The notes beneath the pieces were generated by a model. That model saw nothing but the letters and a program-made list of their open reading frames with translations, made no database searches and was not told the origin of the DNA. This document shows, in pieces, positions 59,025 to 60,000 of a stretch of DNA of 60,000 nucleotides. Within the stretch, counting starts at the first letter, position 1. Every line of letters starts with the position of its first letter. The stretch covers positions 19,124,001 through 19,184,000 of the forward strand of contig NC_092671.1 in assembly GCF_964355755.1 (NCBI RefSeq). Reading direction: 5' to 3'. Both the position numbers and the translations under genes were made by a program. Source of the stretch: Antedon mediterranea (Eukaryota; Echinodermata; Crinoidea; Comatulida; Antedonidae).

Positions 59025-59240
59025 AGCAGGTCTGAAAATAACACTAAAAGTGGTCCAGATCCTGGTCCGGATTGCCTCCAAAATTTAATAGAGTGGTCCT
59101 TAACCACATATCTATCTGTATTCATTTTGGTAAAGATCTTGCAATAGCTTTTTGAGCAATCCTGCTACAGTGCTAACAAACAAACAGACAGACACGAGCG
59201 ATCGATTACACCTCCTTGGCGAAGGCAAATAACCTTGGAA
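59025..59240 (+). repeat. Widely dispersed repeat with CTCCTTGGCGAAGGC end
   Basis: The order GTGGTCCAGATCCTGGTCCG, CCAAAATTTAATAG, CTTTTTGAGCAATCCTGCT, AACAAACAAACAGACAGACA and CACCTCCTTGGCGAAGG is that of a repeat common in metazoan genomes. The minus-strand open frame at 59112-59342 reads through it and is not a gene. Confidence 0.55.
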
Positions 59241-59244
59241 AGAG

Positions 59245-60000
59245 TATATGATTTGAACAAAAGGGCTGGGAATAAAGTTTTTTAAATTCACAAAAGATGT
59301 GATTTGTGAAGAGTAACATTCTATCAAAATAATGAAAGTCAATTATTATTATTAATAATTAATTTGACACATACTGTATAATGTGAACTAAAATATTCAG
59401 ATTGACAAATATTGGAAGTAAATGATTGGTTGATTGGATTACCGGTTGCAATTTTTAAGCAGTCAAGTTAAAGTAAACATTTTTAATATCCTGGCTTAAA
59501 ACCATGAAAGCTGTCAGAATTTTTTTAGAAATTAATATGTACATTATCAACAATCTACAGATTTGTACAGAAAAGGAAACACGGGCGACAAATAGTTTAC
59601 AATACCTTGAATATGACATTATAATTAAATCTTTGATTTTAAACAGTTTTCTCATCAGTGATACAAAAAAAGTCTGACAGAATGGTACGTGTGATTGCAT
59701 GAAAGAAAGCATTTAAGAAACCTCGTACTACCATAGGAAATAAGCTAGATTTATTATTTAGATATACTTTGAATTCGCAGATAAATGTTTGGTTAAGTTT
59801 CAATAATTTTCCAACCTTGATAATAAGGGGGTAAATCGTCACCGGACACCCCTGGAGTATACTCTATCCCCCATGACTTTACATTTACTCATGGTCAATT
59901 GGTATTATCTTGTGCTAACATCATCATTCCCCCTGGAGCAGCCATCGATTCAGCTGCCATTCACATTTTACTTATTACTGAATAGATACAATTACTACAT
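59245..60000. other. AT-rich end of the window
   Basis: Two overlapping minus-strand open frames (59455-59712, 59639-59842) have AT-driven composition and no supporting signal. Nothing else is seen. Confidence 0.4.

Noticed and set aside
59112-59342. 76-codon minus-strand gene
   Set aside because: It reads antisense through a common dispersed repeat.

Overview
The window is eukaryotic, AT-rich (about two thirds A+T by eye) and dominated by repeats. No long open reading frame, operon, ribosome binding site or bacterial mobile module is present. Short palindromic runs of GGCCTA are scattered throughout. Non-autonomous DNA transposons, tRNA-derived and LINE-like 3' tails, a Penelope-type hammerhead relic and very long minisatellites are also present. 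Together these suggest a marine invertebrate, plausibly a deuterostome such as an echinoderm. That placement is inference; no diagnostic gene was found.

Layout. 0-2.2 kb: a 54-bp satellite (31 copies in perfect register) that decays into degenerate copies. 2.2-9 kb: AT-rich DNA with a few exon-like segments, a 29-bp minisatellite and a 186-bp hairpin. 9.5-13.3 kb: a terminal-inverted-repeat (TIR) element, then a 1.06-kb element with 3-bp target duplications and a palindrome nested inside it. 15.3-18.4 kb: the best cluster of minus-strand exon candidates. 19.35-20.8 kb: one TIR element interrupted by an 835-bp foldback element whose arms carry a minisatellite. 24.0-24.7 kb: a second, palindrome-free copy of the 12-kb element. 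27.5-31.5 kb: a TTAA-flanked piggyBac-like element, a TA-flanked MITE, a 638-bp TTAA-flanked element and a small hairpin. 33-37 kb: minus-strand exon candidates. 37.3-38.0 kb: a Harbinger-like MITE with TTA duplications. 39-41 kb: a promoter-like patch, a 42/34-bp minisatellite and a SINE-like fragment. 44-48.5 kb: more TTAA-family DNA, a hammerhead-bearing Penelope relic embedded in (AT)n, and a dead hAT element that still encodes half of its zinc finger. 51.4-53.3 kb: two adjoining minisatellites, the larger about 1.7 kb of a 21-bp unit. 54.4-55.1 kb: another full copy of the 638-bp element. The remainder is AT-rich DNA, ending in a widely dispersed repeat near 59.1 kb.

Genes. No protein family could be recognised apart from the hAT remnant. 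Several short open segments bounded by good splice signals are listed as candidate exons with low confidence. At this base composition, open frames of 40 codons beside splice-like motifs are expected by chance in large numbers. The most gene-like are the minus-strand pairs 16424-16362 / 15562-15404 and 36172-36094 / 35611-35483, each joining in phase. The window reads best as intergenic or long-intron DNA shaped by transposons and satellites.
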